The notes under the pieces: generated by a model
Databases searched by the model: none
What the model was told of the DNA's origin: nothing
Seen by the model: only the letters and a program-made list of their open reading frames with translations
Source of the DNA: Acidobacteriota bacterium
GTDB lineage: Bacteria; Acidobacteriota; Thermoanaerobaculia; Gp7-AA8
Assembly: GCA_019247495.1 (NCBI GenBank)
Contig: JAFAOU010000003.1
Span: 1-64,000 of the forward strand
Length of the DNA stretch: 64,000 bases
Direction: 5' to 3'
Made by a program: the position numbers and the translations under genes
Part shown: piece after piece, positions 9,631 through 19,821 of the stretch
Layout: every line of letters begins with the position of its first letter
Position numbering within the stretch: the stretch's first letter is position 1

Positions 9631-10173
9631 ATGAAGAAAACAGGCATCGCAGTTCTCGCACTCTTGATGATCGCGACGTTTGCCGTCGCGAATGAGCACG
9701 GCGGACCGGGTGGACCAGGTGCCGGTCCTGGTGGACGCGGCATCGAAGGCGACGGCCATCTCAACGTCGCCGCTGACGGCACCGTCATCGTGCGCCGTGC
9801 CGCGGCCAGCAGCACGACCGCAACTCCGGTCGCCGAGGTCATCGCCATTCGCAACGGCGCGGTCGCGTGGAGCGCGACGCTTCCGTCGCCGCGCACGGAA
9901 GTTGAGCTGTCGGGAACGCAGGTCATCGAAGTCACCGACACGACCGCCTCCGGCGCCTCGACGCCGACCACCGGCCTCACGGCTCTCAACGTCTCGAACG
10001 GCGCGCAGGCCTGGACGCTCAGCATTACCGGCCGCGTCGAAGACCTCACGCCGTACAGCGGCGGCACGTACGCCGTCGTCATCATCCCGGCAACGACTAC
10101 GGGCGGCACGGCCACCCGGAATCTCGTCGCAATCAGCAGCACGGGCGTCATCACCTCGACCGTCGCTTTCTGA
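9631..10173 (+). CDS. Secreted small protein with PQQ-like repeat words
   Basis: 180 residues with a clear signal peptide (residues 1-20, cleavage after FAVA). A Gly/Pro-rich linker follows, then beta-strand repeats such as VIAIRNGAVAWSATL and LTALNVSNGAQAWTLSI, which resemble single blades of PQQ/WD-type propellers. It is too short for a whole propeller, so it may oligomerise or only be repeat-like. The ribosome site AAGGAG lies eight bases before the ATG. The 137-base gap upstream contains three GGTCAA words but no gene. Confidence 0.75.
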   Translation: MKKTGIAVLALLMIATFAVANEHGGPGGPGAGPGGRGIEGDGHLNVAADGTVIVRRAAASSTTATPVAEVIAIRNGAVAWSATLPSPRTEVELSGTQVIEVTDTTASGASTPTTGLTALNVSNGAQAWTLSITGRVEDLTPYSGGTYAVVIIPATTTGGTATRNLVAISSTGVITSTVAF

Positions 10174-10243
10174 TTGTTCATCCTCCTCGATCGGGGCGGC
10201 GGCGCGTGGCCGTCGCCCATTTCGGGCATACGGAGATACGACC

Positions 10244-10441
10244 ATGGGCAGACCAGCCAGCTTTCCCCTTCCGCTTCTCTCGGCCTCGCGCCGGCCCTCG
10301 CTCCTCCGCTGCGAGTCGTGCTTTCACCTCGGCGGCGCGGTTCGCGTCGGTGGACGGTTGTTGTGCGGCGAATGTTTTCGCGATGCCGCGCTGGATGAAA
10401 ACGCGAAACGCTCCGAGCCGGCGCGCGATCGGGTGGCCTGA
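10244..10441 (+). CDS. Small CxxC...CxxC zinc-ribbon protein
   Basis: 65 residues in the frame that follows the secreted protein. The centre reads CESC, then 15 residues, then CGEC, the spacing of a small treble-clef or zinc-ribbon knuckle; both ends are basic. CGGAG lies eight bases upstream of the ATG. The function is unknown; small zinc ribbons often bind nucleic acid or a partner protein. It could be a chance frame in GC-rich DNA, but the paired CxxC motifs argue against that. Confidence 0.55.
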   Translation: MGRPASFPLPLLSASRRPSLLRCESCFHLGGAVRVGGRLLCGECFRDAALDENAKRSEPARDRVA

Positions 10442-10516
10442 GAGCCTGCGCGAAAGAAGCCTCGCTCGACTTCGGTGGCGGAGCCTTGGGCAACCAACGC
10501 TGCCGGCCGTGCCGGC

Positions 10517-11503
<987 letters not shown>

Positions 11504-11606
11504 CTACTACGAACCGCATTCGTGAAACGCCGCTCCTGGACTACTAACCATCGATTTGTCGCGCGACGCAAAGATTTCTTCCCACGTCGAGATTCACCGG
11601 TGGAGC

Positions 11607-11751
11607 GTAGTGCGGGCGTCCTCGCCTGCATCCGGCGTGGCGTCTCGCCCGACGGGGGTGTCCGTGATTGATTCCGATCCTGCAATTGAATCCCGGAACC
11701 CCCCCGTCGGGCGAGGACGCCCGCCGGTTGCAGGCGAGACGCCTACACTAC
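11607..11751. repeat. Inverted-repeat element, GTAGTGCGGGCGTC family (copy 1)
   Basis: Terminal arms GTAGTGCGGGCGTC and GACGCCTACACTAC are complementary, followed inward by words such as CTCGCCTGCATCCGG and the facing CCGGTTGCAGGCGAG. It occupies most of the 348-base gap between divergent genes. A second copy lies at 35564-35697. Confidence 0.8.
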
Positions 11752-11780
11752 GCCTTTGGGTTGCGGGCAAAGCCCGCGCT

Positions 11781-11796
11781 GTGACGTTGACGTGAC
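11781..11796 (+). promoter_or_regulatory. Upstream motif shared by the two metzincin genes (copy 1)
   Basis: GTGACGTTGACGTGAC, which matches 14 of 16 bases of the sequence at 16770-16785. A -10-like TATCAT follows 33 bases downstream at 11829-11834, close to the ATG. A shared activator site or promoter part is inferred. Confidence 0.4.
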
Positions 11797-11842
11797 CTCT
11801 GTCATCAATGTTGCGCGCGTGCCGTCTGTATCATCGGCACCG

Positions 11843-14221
11843 ATGCGCGCTCGTTCCCTCGCCTTGCTCCTCCTCATCGCATCCGCCGCGCATGCCGCGA
11901 CTTTCATCGTCCCCTCGGATCGCGCGCTGGTCACGGCGTCGAAGGCGATCGTTGTCGCCACCGCGGGAGCGTCGCATGGACGGCGCGCGCCGGGCGGATG
12001 GATTGAAACCGTGACGGAGTTACGCGTCGAGGAAGCGATCAAAGGTCCGGTCGCGGCAGGGGAGAGCATTCGCGTCACGGAGTTGGGCGGGATGGTGGGC
12101 GACATCGGCTACGTCGTCGCAGGGAGCCCGAGGTATGCCGAAGGGCAGCGCGTGCTGCTGTTTCTGGAGACGAACGATCGCGGCGAGTGGGTGTCAAAGA
12201 ACATGGCCGTCGGCAAGTTCGACTATGCCGGCGATGTCCGCGGGCGGCAGTTGCTGGTGCGAGATGCGAGCGAAATCGTCGGATGGGAAACTGATGGCGA
12301 CGTTCATCGCGAGCCGGTGCGGCTGGAACAGCGCTTCCTCAATTTCGTCCGCGCCACCGCGAAGGGTCTCGTCGCCGATGTCGATTACATCGTCCGCGAT
12401 CCCCAGCCGCTGCGGCGTGTCGTAGCCGAGTCGACCGCGGAGGCGTTCGCGCCAAGCTCCTATCTTTTGCAGGGTGGCGGCGGCCTCGGCATCCGCTGGG
12501 CGAGCTTCCCGAGCGCCGTCGTTTTTCTCAGCCACGGCACGCAGCCGGGCGCGCTGAACGGCGGACTTACCTCGATTCAGCGCGCGCTCGCGGCGTGGAC
12601 CAACGACGCCGGATCGAACATCGTCTACAGCTACGGCGGCACCACGACGATCGCGCAGACAGGCTTCGGTTCGGGCGGCAACTCCGACGGCGTCAACACG
12701 ATTCAATTCAACGATCCGGCCGGCGAGATTCCGGGATCGTTCACGGGGGCCGGCGGCTCGACCCTGGCCATCGGCGGCGCGTGGTTCGGCAGCGCCAAAC
12801 ACAGCGCAAACGGCGAGCAGTACTTCACGATCGGCGAGGCCGACCTCGTCGTGCAGGACGGCATCAGCGGCGCGGGGCTGACCGGCAACGGCTTCGATCA
12901 CGTCCTCACGCACGAGCTTGGACACACGCTCGGCCTTCGCCACTCCGACAAGACTCCGAGCGATTCCGGTACGTGCAGCGCGCCGCTGGACTGCTCCGAT
13001 TTCGCAATCATGAAATCGAGCGTCGCCTTCAATTCCGATCCGATCGGATCCGCGCTGCAGGCGTGGGATATCGCCGCCATCGACGCCGTCTACGGTTCGG
13101 GTGTGGTCGGTCCGCCGCCGTGCAATCCGCCGCACATCGCCAGCGCGCCGCAGACCACCAGCGTCGGAACGACGGCGGTGACCTTCACCGTCAGCGCGAC
13201 CGGCGACGCGCCGCTGCGCTATCAGTGGTACCTCGGCGCGACCGGCAACACCGCCGCTCCGATCAGCAACGCCACGACCACATCGCTGACGGTCAATCCG
13301 GTCGTGACCACCGCGTACTGGGTGCGCATCACGAACGATTGCGATCCGCCGGCCGACAGCGGGACGGTCTTCGCCATCGTCAACAACTGCCCGCCCGTGA
13401 CGATCAGCTCGCAATCGCCCGACGCCACGATCCTCGAAGGACACTCGACCACGCTCACCGTCTCCGCGAGCGGCGGAACGGTTTCGTATCAGTGGTACGC
13501 GGGAAAAACCGGCGTGACGTCATCGCCCGTCAGCGGCGCAACCGGCAGCAGCCTGACCGTGACGCCGTCGATCACCTCGTCCTACTGGCTGCGCGCGTCG
13601 AACAGTTGCGGATCGTCGCTCGACAGCAACACGATCACGATCACCGTCCTGCCGTGCGCCGCGCCGAAGTTCGTCGTCCAGCCGCCCAGCGCGAACATCG
13701 TCTCCAACTTCGGAACCACGCTCTACTCCGCGGTCACAGGCACGCAGCCGATCGCCTATCAATGGTACGAAGGCACCTTCCCCGACACCTCCCATCCCGC
13801 CACCAACGGCAACTCGGCGACTCTGGCGGTGCCGTCACTGGTCGCGTCGGCATCGTTCTGGCTGCACGTGTCGAGCGAATGCGGCGCGGCGGACAGCGCC
13901 ACCGCGCGATTGACGGTGGTGCAGTCGTGCGCGCCGCCGACGATCTTCTCGCAGCCGCAGAATCAGAGCGTCGCCTCGGGATCGAACGTCGTCGTTTCGA
14001 TCGTCGCTGGCGGCGCCTCCCTCTCCTTCCAGTGGTACCAGGGCCCAATCGGCGACTTCACGCATCCGATCGGCGGCAACGCGCCATCCGTCTTCGTCCC
14101 GTCGATCACGACGGCGACACAGTTCTGGGTGCGCATCGGCGGACCATGCGGCAGCGTGGACAGCAGCGTGGCCACGGTGTCCGTTGCGACGACGCCACGG
14201 CGGCGCGCGGTGGGGCGGTAG
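11843..14221 (+). CDS. Secreted metzincin-type metalloprotease with four Ig-like repeats
   Basis: 792 residues from this ATG; an upstream in-frame ATG at 11756 would add 29 residues before the signal peptide and is rejected. The signal peptide (1-19) is followed by a conserved domain (ATFIVPSDRALV..., about 20-200), then the catalytic domain with HELGHTLGLRH: zinc ligands His357, His361 and His367 and catalytic Glu358. A downstream Met in AIMKSSV could be the Met-turn. From about residue 430 come four modules of about 85 residues each starting with Cys-Pro and carrying YQWY/FQWY. The C-terminus ends TPRRRAVGR. It is paralogous to 16854-19520. An extracellular protease is expected; the Ig-like tail may bind polymer or surface. 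Confidence 0.85.
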   Translation: MRARSLALLLLIASAAHAATFIVPSDRALVTASKAIVVATAGASHGRRAPGGWIETVTELRVEEAIKGPVAAGESIRVTELGGMVGDIGYVVAGSPRYAEGQRVLLFLETNDRGEWVSKNMAVGKFDYAGDVRGRQLLVRDASEIVGWETDGDVHREPVRLEQRFLNFVRATAKGLVADVDYIVRDPQPLRRVVAESTAEAFAPSSYLLQGGGGLGIRWASFPSAVVFLSHGTQPGALNGGLTSIQRALAAWTNDAGSNIVYSYGGTTTIAQTGFGSGGNSDGVNTIQFNDPAGEIPGSFTGAGGSTLAIGGAWFGSAKHSANGEQYFTIGEADLVVQDGISGAGLTGNGFDHVLTHELGHTLGLRHSDKTPSDSGTCSAPLDCSDFAIMKSSVAFNSDPIGSALQAWDIAAIDAVYGSGVVGPPPCNPPHIASAPQTTSVGTTAVTFTVSATGDAPLRYQWYLGATGNTAAPISNATTTSLTVNPVVTTAYWVRITNDCDPPADSGTVFAIVNNCPPVTISSQSPDATILEGHSTTLTVSASGGTVSYQWYAGKTGVTSSPVSGATGSSLTVTPSITSSYWLRASNSCGSSLDSNTITITVLPCAAPKFVVQPPSANIVSNFGTTLYSAVTGTQPIAYQWYEGTFPDTSHPATNGNSATLAVPSLVASASFWLHVSSECGAADSATARLTVVQSCAPPTIFSQPQNQSVASGSNVVVSIVAGGASLSFQWYQGPIGDFTHPIGGNAPSVFVPSITTATQFWVRIGGPCGSVDSSVATVSVATTPRRRAVGR

Positions 14222-14410
14222 CTGTCATCCTGAGCCGCCGGAGGCGTTGGAGCGCGAAGCGCGGAACGCCGTAGGACGGTCGAAGGACCCCCTCAATGCT
14301 TGCATCGTGATTTACCGCCGCCCGTCCCTGGTTAACAGGAAGGGGGTCCTTCGACCGTCCTGCGCTGCTCCGGCTTCGCCGAAGCAAGCTCCGGCGGCTC
14401 AGGATGACAG
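14222..14410. repeat. Inverted-repeat element, GTCATCCTGAGCCGCC family (copy 1)
   Basis: Starts CTGTCATCCTGAGCCGCCGG and ends with its complement CCGGCGGCTCAGGATGACAG; inner arms GGACGGTCGAAGGACCCCC and GGGGGTCCTTCGACCGTCC also pair. It begins one base after the stop codon of the metzincin gene. Copy 2 is at 38160-38346. Confidence 0.85.
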
Positions 14411-14426
14411 GTACACTCCGCGCCGA

Positions 14427-16784
14427 ATGTCATTAACGCTGTACATCGCGGTGGCGCTCCTGCTCTTGTGGATCGCGCACCGCGCGCTGCTGCCGCTGTC
14501 GCGCGTCGCGGCGCTCGCGCTGATCCTCCTGCCGATGTGCATCACCGGCAAGGCCTTGCTCACCGGTGGCGTTTTCGGTCCGGTCGATCTGCCGTATTTC
14601 ACCGAGCCGCTGCGCGACATGCGCGTGCCGCTCGGCGTGCCGAAGCCGCATAACGGACTGCTGTCCGATCTTTACGCGCAGATGATCCCGTGGCGGAAGG
14701 CGGTGCAGTTCTCGATTTCGCACGGACGATGGCCGCTCTGGAATCCGTTCATCCTTTCCGGGACGCAACTGGCCGCGGCCGCGCAGCCGGCGGCGTATTC
14801 GCCATTCACGTTGATCGCCTGCCTCCTGCCGGTCGCGCACAGCATCACCTTCTCGGCGGCGATGACGTTCTTTCTCGCCGGCCTCGGCGCCTTTCTTTTC
14901 GCGCGGGAGCTCGGCTGCCGCGAATCGGTCGCGCTATCCGCCGCTGCCGGCTGGATGTACGCCGGCGGCATGGCCTTCTTCGTCCTCTGGTCGCTCGGCA
15001 GCTCGTGGGCTTTTCTCCCATTCGTTTTCTTCGCGACACGCCGTTGCGTCCACGCGCCGGGAGTGCGATCGGCGGCCATTCTCATGATCGTTCTGACGCT
15101 GCTCCTCCTGGCCGGCCATCCCGAAACGGCGTTCCACGTCGTTTTCTGCGGCGCGCTGTACGGCCTCGCCGAACTGCTCGCTCTCCGGAGAAACATTGCG
15201 CGCGTCCTCGGCACTGCCGCAGCCGCGGGCGGCATCGCGCTCGCGCTGGCGGCGATCTATCTGATGCCGATGTTCGAGGCAGCGCCGCAGACGATGGAGC
15301 AGCAGTTCCGCATGGGCGGCTACCGCGACCTGCCGCGCGGCGTGCCGTTAGCCGAGAGTGGCGCGCGCATCCTCAGCGACTTTTTCCCGCACCTGCGGGG
15401 CCGGTGGTGGAATCGCAAGGTTCCGCACTGGGTGCCGATCGAGACCTCCGCCGCCGGCAGCATCGTCGTGGCGCTGGCCATCTATGCGCTCATCCGCGTG
15501 CGGCGCCGCGAGATCGCTTTCTTCGGCGGCTTGGCGCTCTTCGGAATCCTCTGCGGCGCCGATTGGTCGCCGCTCGCCGCGCTGCTGCAGAAGCTCCCGC
15601 TGTTCGACATCGCCCTCAACGAGCGCTTCACCTTCGCCGCCGCCTTTTCGCTGGTGATCCTGGCGTGCCTCGGCATCGAGCACGCCGTCGCAACGCGCGA
15701 CAAAACCCTCGGCTACGCGCTCGCCGCCGCCGCGCTTCTTTTCGCCGCCGGCGCATTCACGATCGACCGGATGCACATCATCCAGGACAAGCTCCCCGAG
15801 TGGGGCGTCTACACCCGCTTCGGCGAGCTGGCCGGCATAGGTCTCGCGGCCGCGGCCGTGCTCGCGTTGCAGAAGTCGCGCGAGAACGCGATTGGCATCG
15901 CCTTACTTCTGCTGATCACCGCGCAGCGCTGGCTGGCTGGACGCGACATCTATCCCACACTGCCCGCGTTCGCAGCGTATCCGCCCGTACCGATCCTCAG
16001 CTCGTTGCCGCGCGAGACCGGCGAGCCGTTTCGCATCACCGGCCGCGCGCATGCGCTCGTGCCCGGAACGAGCGCGCTCTACGAGCTGGAAGACGTCCGC
16101 GGCTACGAGGCCATGACCTTCTCACGCTACGTGGCCACGTATGACGCGTGGTGCACGCATCAGCCGGTCTGGTTCAACCGCGTCGACGATCTGACCAAGC
16201 CCTTCCTCTCCATGCTCAACGTCCGCTACGCCATCGCCTCGGACGACGTACCCGCGCCCGACGGCTGGCGGCGCGTGGCGGTGCAGCGCGGCGCGCAACT
16301 GCTGGAGAACACGCGCGTTTTTCCGCGCGCCTTCATGCCGTCGCGCGTCGTGTTTGGAACGCCGTTCGACGGCATCACCAAGGCTTTGATTGCCGCGCCC
16401 GACTTCCACGAACGCGCCTGGATCGAGGCGCCGCTCCCGCCCGGCGAGCGCGCCAACGACGGCGGCATTGTGGCCGCCGTGAAGCGCGACGACGACGGCG
16501 ATCTGATCGTCGATACGGCCACCGCCGCCGGCGCCTGGGTGGTGATCACCGAGCCGGCCTGGGATGGCTGGCGCATCTACATCGACGACCGCCGCGTCGA
16601 GCACTTCTACGCGAACGCCGCCTTCCTCGGCGTCTACGTTCCGTCCGGCGGCCACCGAATCCGCCTGACCTTCCTGCCGATGAGCTTTGTGCGCGGCCGG
16701 GCCATCTCTCTCTCGACGCTGGCCCTCCTCCTCGGCGCCACCATCGCCGCGAGAATCCGCCGCCGCCGTGTAACGTTGGCGTGA
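14427..16784 (+). CDS. YfhO-family polytopic membrane protein (GT-C-like)
   Basis: 785 residues from the ATG chosen here; the longer frame runs back through the inverted-repeat element and is not credible. The protein has about a dozen membrane segments. The first extracytoplasmic loop carries DLYAQMIPWRKAV followed by GRWPLWNPFILSGTQL, the hallmark of the YfhO family, related to GT-C glycosyltransferases that use lipid-linked sugars. The C-terminal 200 residues form a soluble domain ending in one membrane helix. A role in cell-envelope glycosylation is inferred. It sits between two paralogous metzincin genes on the same strand; the next gene starts 69 bases later behind its own promoter-like region. 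Confidence 0.85.
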   Translation: MSLTLYIAVALLLLWIAHRALLPLSRVAALALILLPMCITGKALLTGGVFGPVDLPYFTEPLRDMRVPLGVPKPHNGLLSDLYAQMIPWRKAVQFSISHGRWPLWNPFILSGTQLAAAAQPAAYSPFTLIACLLPVAHSITFSAAMTFFLAGLGAFLFARELGCRESVALSAAAGWMYAGGMAFFVLWSLGSSWAFLPFVFFATRRCVHAPGVRSAAILMIVLTLLLLAGHPETAFHVVFCGALYGLAELLALRRNIARVLGTAAAAGGIALALAAIYLMPMFEAAPQTMEQQFRMGGYRDLPRGVPLAESGARILSDFFPHLRGRWWNRKVPHWVPIETSAAGSIVVALAIYALIRVRRREIAFFGGLALFGILCGADWSPLAALLQKLPLFDIALNERFTFAAAFSLVILACLGIEHAVATRDKTLGYALAAAALLFAAGAFTIDRMHIIQDKLPEWGVYTRFGELAGIGLAAAAVLALQKSRENAIGIALLLLITAQRWLAGRDIYPTLPAFAAYPPVPILSSLPRETGEPFRITGRAHALVPGTSALYELEDVRGYEAMTFSRYVATYDAWCTHQPVWFNRVDDLTKPFLSMLNVRYAIASDDVPAPDGWRRVAVQRGAQLLENTRVFPRAFMPSRVVFGTPFDGITKALIAAPDFHERAWIEAPLPPGERANDGGIVAAVKRDDDGDLIVDTATAAGAWVVITEPAWDGWRIYIDDRRVEHFYANAAFLGVYVPSGGHRIRLTFLPMSFVRGRAISLSTLALLLGATIAARIRRRRVTLA

Positions 16785-16785
16785 C
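16770..16785 (+). promoter_or_regulatory. Upstream motif shared by the two metzincin genes (copy 2)
   Basis: GTAACGTTGGCGTGAC, overlapping the last codons of the YfhO-type gene. A -10-like TACAAT follows at 16816-16821. The same order (motif, 31-33 bases, -10-like box, ATG) is seen at 11781, which suggests common control of both proteases. Confidence 0.4.
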
Positions 16786-16853
16786 GAGCGACACAATTCC
16801 TGGAGCGCCAGGCCGTACAATCCCGAGACCCATTCACAGAGAGACCCCTTTTC

Positions 16854-19520
16854 ATGCGAATCCTCGTTCGGTTATTGATCGTTTCGTTTCTTGCGGCTGC
16901 GACCTCGCTGCAAGCCATCACCTACATCGTTCCGACCGATCGCGATCTGATACACGACGCGGACGCGATCGTTCTTGCGAAGGCAATGTGTTCGTACTCG
17001 CAAGTCTCAGCTGATGGTCGGATCGTCACGATTGCGGAACTCGACGTGACCCGTTCGCTCAAAGGGGCTTTCCGCAAGGGAGACACTCTTCGCCTCAGCG
17101 AGATTGGCGGAAGCCTGACGAATATAACGCTCGCCGTTCCAGGCTCCCCACGATACGAGAACGGGGCCGACTACCTCGTGTTCGTGGCGGTGAGTCCGTC
17201 AGGGGAGACAGCCACCTATGGCATGGGTCTCGGGCGCTTCAAGAAAGTGACTGACCTTCACGGACTTACGACGTTTTCGCGCGGCATCGACACGGAGTCG
17301 ATCTTCGGGTTTGACGCGAACGGCGGTTCCCACAAGGAGTTGGAGCGAGATGCTGTTCGCTTCCTTTCGTTTATTGAAAGGACGGTTGCGAATCAGCCTG
17401 CATCCGCCGAGTACTACGTTCCCGAACGTGAGATTACGCGGGCTCCGTCTTCGCAGAGTTTCGTGCCGCGAGCTACGGCTGGTTCATCGCGCGGTGACTA
17501 TCTCTCGACGGGGAATGCCCGCTGGCAGACGCCAACAGCGCAGTGGTTCTCGTATCACACCCAAACGGGATATTCGGGCGGCGGGATCCCCGCTCTTCAA
17601 AATGCGCTTGGACAATGGGGAAGTGCTGGGGTTGGAATCAACTACACATACGGTGGCACCACTCTCAATCATGCTGGTCTGCACGGCGCGTCAGATTCGA
17701 CCAACACCGTGATCTTTGATGACGCCGATGGCTTTGTCGCGCAGCAAAGAACGCAATTTCATAATCCCAATATCGCAGCGATTGGCGGTGCGTGGTATCC
17801 GAATACGACCTACCCGCTCGGCGGCGAAAATTTTCACCCTACCTCGGAGGGGGACGTAGAGGTCGGAACCACGATTTCTGGTGTCAGCGAAACACAGTTC
17901 GCGATGATCCTGACGCATGAGCTGGGGCACACACTGGGTTTTCGACACTCGGATCAGACCGCGGCAAACGATCCGAACACTCCATGTACCGCACCACTGC
18001 CGTGCGCTGGCGCGCTAAGTCCACCGCCGCCACCTGCCTATGCGCACGCAGTTATGGAGTCATCCGTTTCATTCTCTATCTCAGGCCTGCAGCAGTACGA
18101 CCTTGACGCCGCCCAAACCGTCTACGGCAGCGGTCCTGTTTGCACTCCGCCGTCGATTGGAACCCAACCGTCCGGCGTGACAATCACCGCGGGACAACAG
18201 ACCACGTTGTCCGTCGGCGCGACCGGAACGGGCCTCACGTATCAGTGGTACATCGGCAGCGCGAGCAGCACGACAACGCCGGCGCCGGGAGGCACCAGCA
18301 GCCAGTTGACGGTTTCCCCGAGCACGACCACGAATTACTGGGTTCGCGTAACAGGCCAGTGCGCACCGGCTGCGGACAGCCGCACCGCGACCGTCACCGT
18401 CAACTGCGCGCCGCCGTCCGTTCCAACGCCGAACGCCTCGCCATCCTCGATAGCCGCCGGACAATCGAGCACTCTCTCCGCCTCGCCCACCGGCAGTGGA
18501 CCATTCACCTATCAGTGGTACACCGGCAATTCGGGCGATACATCGAGCCCGATCGCCGGCGCGACGAACTCCTCGACGAGCGTCAGTCCGGCGGTGACCA
18601 CGAACTACTGGGTCAAGGTGACCGGCCAATGCGGAACGTTCAATAGTCCGGCCACGACTGTCAGCGTCGCCTGCACGCCGATCGCGGCGGGCGGCGTCGG
18701 GGCACAACCTCCGACGATCAATCCGGGACAGTCGTCCACGATTTCCGTTACCACGAGCGGCACCGGTCCCTTCACGTTCCAGTGGTATCGGGGAAGCCTC
18801 GGCGATTTCTCAAACCCAATCGCGGCCACCAGCAGCACGCTAGTCTCCCCAGCCGCGAACACGACGTATTGGGTTCGCGTCACCGCGCCGTGCGGCTCGC
18901 AGGACGGCAGCGTCACTGTGTTCGTAAATGTGCCTTGCACGCCGTCGTCGATCACTACTCACCCGGCGTTCGCGACGATCGCCCCGGGAGCGTCGGCGAC
19001 GCTGACCGTCGTCGCCGCCGGAAGCGCTCCCATTTCCTACCAGTGGTACACCGGCACTTCGGGCAACACCGCCAGCCCGATCGCCGGCGCCACCAACGCC
19101 TCCGTCACCGTGACACCCACCGTAACGACGTCGTACTGGGTGCGCGTGTCGAACAGTTGCAATCAGACGGGCAACAACAGCACCACGGCGGTCGTGACGG
19201 TATCGGCGAACTGCCCCGCGGCGACGATCACGACACAACCTGCGGGCGTTTCCGCCGGCATCGGAACCGCCGCCACGCTGAAGGTGGTCGCAACCGTCAC
19301 CGGAACCACCATTCATTACCAGTGGTACAAGGGCGCGAAGGGCGATCTCTCAACGAAAGTCGGCACCGACTCCGACACCTTCACTACCGGCGCGGTCAGC
19401 GTCACTACGAGTTACTGGGTTCGCCTGACCTCGGCCTGCAACACCCTGACGTTCACCGACAGCAACGCCGCCATCGTCACCGCAACCGCGACCCCCAAAG
19501 GACGCGCGGTACGACATTGA
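16854..19520 (+). CDS. Secreted metzincin-type metalloprotease with five Ig-like repeats
   Basis: 888 residues, the paralogue of the gene at 11843. Signal peptide 1-21; conserved N-terminal domain starting ITYIVPTDRDL; catalytic motif HELGHTLGFRH with His355, His359 and His365 as zinc ligands and Glu356 as base; a Met in AVMESSVSF is the likely Met-turn. Five Cys-Pro-initiated modules with YQWY or FQWY follow from about residue 425. The tail ends TPKGRAVRH, comparable to TPRRRAVGR in the first copy. The first third of this gene looks less GC-biased in its codons than the repeat region, so the parts may have different histories. Likely an extracellular protease. Confidence 0.85.
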   Translation: MRILVRLLIVSFLAAATSLQAITYIVPTDRDLIHDADAIVLAKAMCSYSQVSADGRIVTIAELDVTRSLKGAFRKGDTLRLSEIGGSLTNITLAVPGSPRYENGADYLVFVAVSPSGETATYGMGLGRFKKVTDLHGLTTFSRGIDTESIFGFDANGGSHKELERDAVRFLSFIERTVANQPASAEYYVPEREITRAPSSQSFVPRATAGSSRGDYLSTGNARWQTPTAQWFSYHTQTGYSGGGIPALQNALGQWGSAGVGINYTYGGTTLNHAGLHGASDSTNTVIFDDADGFVAQQRTQFHNPNIAAIGGAWYPNTTYPLGGENFHPTSEGDVEVGTTISGVSETQFAMILTHELGHTLGFRHSDQTAANDPNTPCTAPLPCAGALSPPPPPAYAHAVMESSVSFSISGLQQYDLDAAQTVYGSGPVCTPPSIGTQPSGVTITAGQQTTLSVGATGTGLTYQWYIGSASSTTTPAPGGTSSQLTVSPSTTTNYWVRVTGQCAPAADSRTATVTVNCAPPSVPTPNASPSSIAAGQSSTLSASPTGSGPFTYQWYTGNSGDTSSPIAGATNSSTSVSPAVTTNYWVKVTGQCGTFNSPATTVSVACTPIAAGGVGAQPPTINPGQSSTISVTTSGTGPFTFQWYRGSLGDFSNPIAATSSTLVSPAANTTYWVRVTAPCGSQDGSVTVFVNVPCTPSSITTHPAFATIAPGASATLTVVAAGSAPISYQWYTGTSGNTASPIAGATNASVTVTPTVTTSYWVRVSNSCNQTGNNSTTAVVTVSANCPAATITTQPAGVSAGIGTAATLKVVATVTGTTIHYQWYKGAKGDLSTKVGTDSDTFTTGAVSVTTSYWVRLTSACNTLTFTDSNAAIVTATATPKGRAVRH

Positions 19521-19564
19521 AGCAGGGGGCGAGGGAGATGAAGCAGGGACGAGGGACGGGACTC

Positions 19565-19758
19565 GTCGGCGAAGCCGGCGGAAGAGCCGTAGCCCACGGC
19601 TTCGAGCCGTGGGTCAGAGGGATCGCACAAATTTGTGAGCGCGCCTTGGCGCGCGATAGAAAGCTTTCTTTCGCCCGTTAAAACGGGCTCACAAGAGAAA
19701 CCGCACCGTTCCCCCAGTTGAAACTGGGGGCTACGGCTCTTACGCCGGCTTCGCCGAC
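19565..19758. repeat. Nested inverted-repeat element (GTCGGCGAAGCCGGCG family)
   Basis: Outer arms GTCGGCGAAGCCGGCG and CGCCGGCTTCGCCGAC plus AGAGCCGTAGCCC and GGGCTACGGCTCT are complementary. Inside lie independent small hairpins: CCCACGGCTTCGAGCCGTGGG-like, GCGCGCCTTGGCGCGC, CCCGTTAAAACGGG and CCCCCAGTTGAAACTGGGGG. This resembles REP/BIME-type arrays. It fills the gap between two convergent genes, where it could end transcription from both sides. No other copy of the outer arms is in the window. Confidence 0.8.
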
Positions 19759-19821
19759 ACGCGCGGCAGGACAGGACGCGGGGACGAGGATCGCTCCCTC
19801 GTCCCTGATCCCTCACCCCTG

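Noticed and set aside
14184..14426. N-terminal extension of the YfhO-type gene back to 14184
   Set aside because: These codons come from the inverted-repeat element; the first membrane helix starts after the ATG at 14427.
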